Source: an uncultured Bacilli bacterium | GTDB taxonomy: Bacteria > Bacillota_I > Bacilli_A > RF39 > UBA660 | Assembly: GCA_944331885.1 (NCBI GenBank) | Contig: CALVJF010000005.1 | Span: 1 to 26,868 of the forward strand | Direction of reading: 5' to 3' | Length of the DNA stretch: 26,868 bases | Shown: positions 25,933 to 26,868 of the stretch, piece by piece | Numbering within the stretch: position 1 is the first letter of the stretch | Layout of the letters: each line of letters opens with the position of its first letter | Made by a program: the position numbers and the translations under genes | Notes under the pieces: generated by a model | The model's input: the letters and a program-made list of their open reading frames with translations, nothing else | Database searches by the model: none | Told to the model about the DNA's origin: nothing

Positions 25933-26239
25933 CAGATAATAATGCCTCTTTTAACGATTTAACATTATTATAACTTTTATATTCTTGAGGATGTTTTTCT
26001 ATATATGCTAATTCTTTTGCAGTTTTGGTTAATTCTTCATTTGTAAAATAACGTGATAAATCGTATTCTTCTTTAGGAATTGCTACTTCAAAAGGAATGC
26101 TTCCACGCATTATTAATTGTTTGATAGTCATATTTATTAAGCCACTCATACTTACACCTAATTTATCAAGTATTTCTGTTGCTAATTCTTTATCTTTTTT
26201 ATCAATTTTAACATTAATAGAAGTAGTTAAATCAGTCAT
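25925..26239 (-). CDS. dinJ: RelB/DinJ-family antitoxin
   Basis: With the chosen start the protein has 104 residues. It should neutralise the toxin and repress the operon as a ribbon-helix-helix protein. The pattern SINVKIDKKDKELATEILDK, then LGVSMSGLINMTIKQLI and GSIPFEV matches the DinJ N-terminal DNA-binding domain. The C-terminal part (about 58-104) would wrap the toxin. A longer frame beginning at 26290 would add 17 residues, but AAAGAGAGTG sits before the ATG at 26239, and the promoter -10 lies between, so the shorter start is right. Confidence 0.9.
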   Translation of the reverse strand: MTDLTTSINVKIDKKDKELATEILDKLGVSMSGLINMTIKQLIMRGSIPFEVAIPKEEYDLSRYFTNEELTKTAKELAYIEKHPQEYKSYNNVKSLKEALLSDE

Positions 26240-26261
26240 AAAATCACTCTCTTTCAGTTTA

Positions 26262-26290
26262 AAAATATCATTAATTATGTAAATTGTCAA
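26262..26290 (-). promoter_or_regulatory. Promoter of the toxin-antitoxin operon
   Basis: A perfect -35 TTGACA (26285-26290), a 17-base spacer and -10 TATTTT (26262-26267) lie just before the antitoxin binding site. An operator for the antitoxin is expected here; A/T-rich partial palindromes such as ATAATTAAT overlap the spacer but are not convincing. Confidence 0.75.
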
Positions 26291-26383
26291 TTATTTTTCT
26301 ATACTTTGACTTTATTTTTTATATATATTATATGTATAATTTCTCTATTTTGTTATAATTTAATATAAAAATTTTAAGTTATA

Positions 26384-26466
26384 ATCACACTTTTGTAGAT
26401 ATTTTTACTTGTTTTATCACACTTTTACATAGTTTTTTAGCAAAATTATCACACTTTTGTAAATAT
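26384..26466. repeat. Three direct repeats ATCACACTTTT at exact 32-base spacing
   Basis: Identical 11-base copies start at 26384, 26416 and 26448. Copies 1 and 3 continue as GTA(G/A)ATAT, while copy 2 continues ACATA. The intervening 21 bases are not conserved. The array ends one base before the stop of the broken reverse transcriptase frame and lies 94 bases upstream of the toxin-antitoxin promoter. Spacing equals about three helical turns, so all copies would face the same side of the helix, as expected for a multi-site protein-binding element. Function is unknown. Confidence 0.7.
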
Positions 26467-26467
26467 G

Positions 26468-26868
26468 TTAATATTTCTGATTTTTAAAGAAACCTTGATA
26501 ACTTGCTAATACTTTTAAATATTGAGAATAATCTTTTGTTTTTAATTTTCTCAATTTTTTTATAAATTCTTCTTCTATTCTTACTAATCATAGTTTTATT
26601 ATTTAAATTTAATTTATATTTAATTAAAAATTTTTTAATTTTTATTAAACATTCTTTTAAATATTCTTTATCACTATGTATTAAAATAAAGTCATCCATA
26701 TACCTAATGTAATGCTTGATTTTTAGTTTTTCTTTAATATAATGATCTAAATCATTAAGATAATAAATAGCAAATATTTGACTAGTAAAACAACCTATAG
26801 ATATACCTTTATGATAATTAACATAATCAAAATCCATCTCATAGGCTTTATTCATTATCTACTCTTGA
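26468..26868 (-). pseudogene. Decayed reverse transcriptase (IGxxxSQ-type), partial
   Basis: From the right edge the frame gives KGISIGCFTSQ, then YYLNDLDHYIKE and YIRYMDDFILIHSDKEYL. That is the IGxxxSQ motif followed by the YMDD catalytic box of reverse transcriptases; IGxxxSQ is typical of diversity-generating-retroelement enzymes. After NLNNKTMI the family's FLGF-type segment is missing. The reading frame then shifts: the frame from 26581 gives RIEEEFIKKLRKLKTKDYSQ and YLKVLASYQGFFKNQKY, stopping at 26468, like the normal RT C-terminus. The original frame ends at 26484. A TAG also stands in frame at 26859-26861, two codons before the first Met. So I read it as a pseudogene with a nonsense codon, an internal deletion and a frameshift. 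The 5' part lies outside the window. Confidence 0.75.

Noticed and set aside
26384..26466. CRISPR-like array (three repeats, 32-base period)
   Set aside because: Only 11 bases are shared, the repeat is too short and not palindromic, and no cas gene is present. It is kept as a direct-repeat array.

Overview
The window comes from a low-GC, Gram-positive-type bacterium (Bacillota, close to the Mollicutes/RF39-like gut Bacilli; this placement is an inference). DNA is strongly AT-rich. Promoters are classical TTGACA/TATAAT boxes, often with an extended TG motif. Ribosome binding sites are AGGAGG-like. A phenylalanine T-box riboswitch is present, adenylate kinase carries a four-cysteine LID, S14 is the zinc type, and ribosomal protein L30 is missing. 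TGA is used as a stop codon (secY) and TGG encodes Trp, so the code is the standard one, unlike Mycoplasma. Rubrerythrin suggests an anaerobic or microaerophilic lifestyle.

Layout. Positions 1-250 hold the 3' end of an unrecognised gene. Positions 404-838 (minus) hold tRNA-Thr(CGT) and, two bases away, the complete tmRNA gene. Diverging from the tmRNA promoter is a plus-strand operon (906-4570). It has a strong promoter and a leader with mutually exclusive antiterminator and terminator helices. Its two genes encode a membrane protein with two degenerate J-like domains and a membrane-anchored surface protein with a pilin-like head and about twelve Cys-rich repeats. This is the most novel-looking locus. 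A bidirectional terminator separates it from the minus-strand pheS-pheT operon (4539-8159), which has a T-box leader with specifier TTC. Rubrerythrin (8187-8726) and a coiled-coil protein plus DUF1292-like gene pair (8800-11162) follow, each with its own promoter and terminator.

From 25297 down to 11242, minus strand, lies one uninterrupted S10-spc-alpha ribosomal supercluster: rpsJ rplC rplD rplW rplB rpsS rplV rpsC rplP rpmC rpsQ rplN rplX rplE rpsN rpsH rplF rplR rpsE rplO secY adk map infA rpmJ rpsM rpsK rpoA rplQ. It starts at a near-consensus promoter with a structured leader and ends at a hairpin terminator overlapping the rplQ stop. Gaps are 0-23 bases, and many genes overlap or abut. 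The products are ribosomal proteins, the secretion channel, adenylate kinase, methionine aminopeptidase, IF-1 and RNA polymerase alpha.

Upstream of the supercluster, 25298-25647 is AT-rich non-coding DNA. It is followed by a DinJ/YafQ-type toxin-antitoxin pair (25648-26290), three 11-base direct repeats spaced exactly 32 bases apart, and a decayed reverse transcriptase gene with the IGxxxSQ signature of diversity-generating-retroelement-like enzymes, which runs to the right edge. The right-hand 1.2 kb is therefore an accessory, mobile-element-type region against the housekeeping supercluster.
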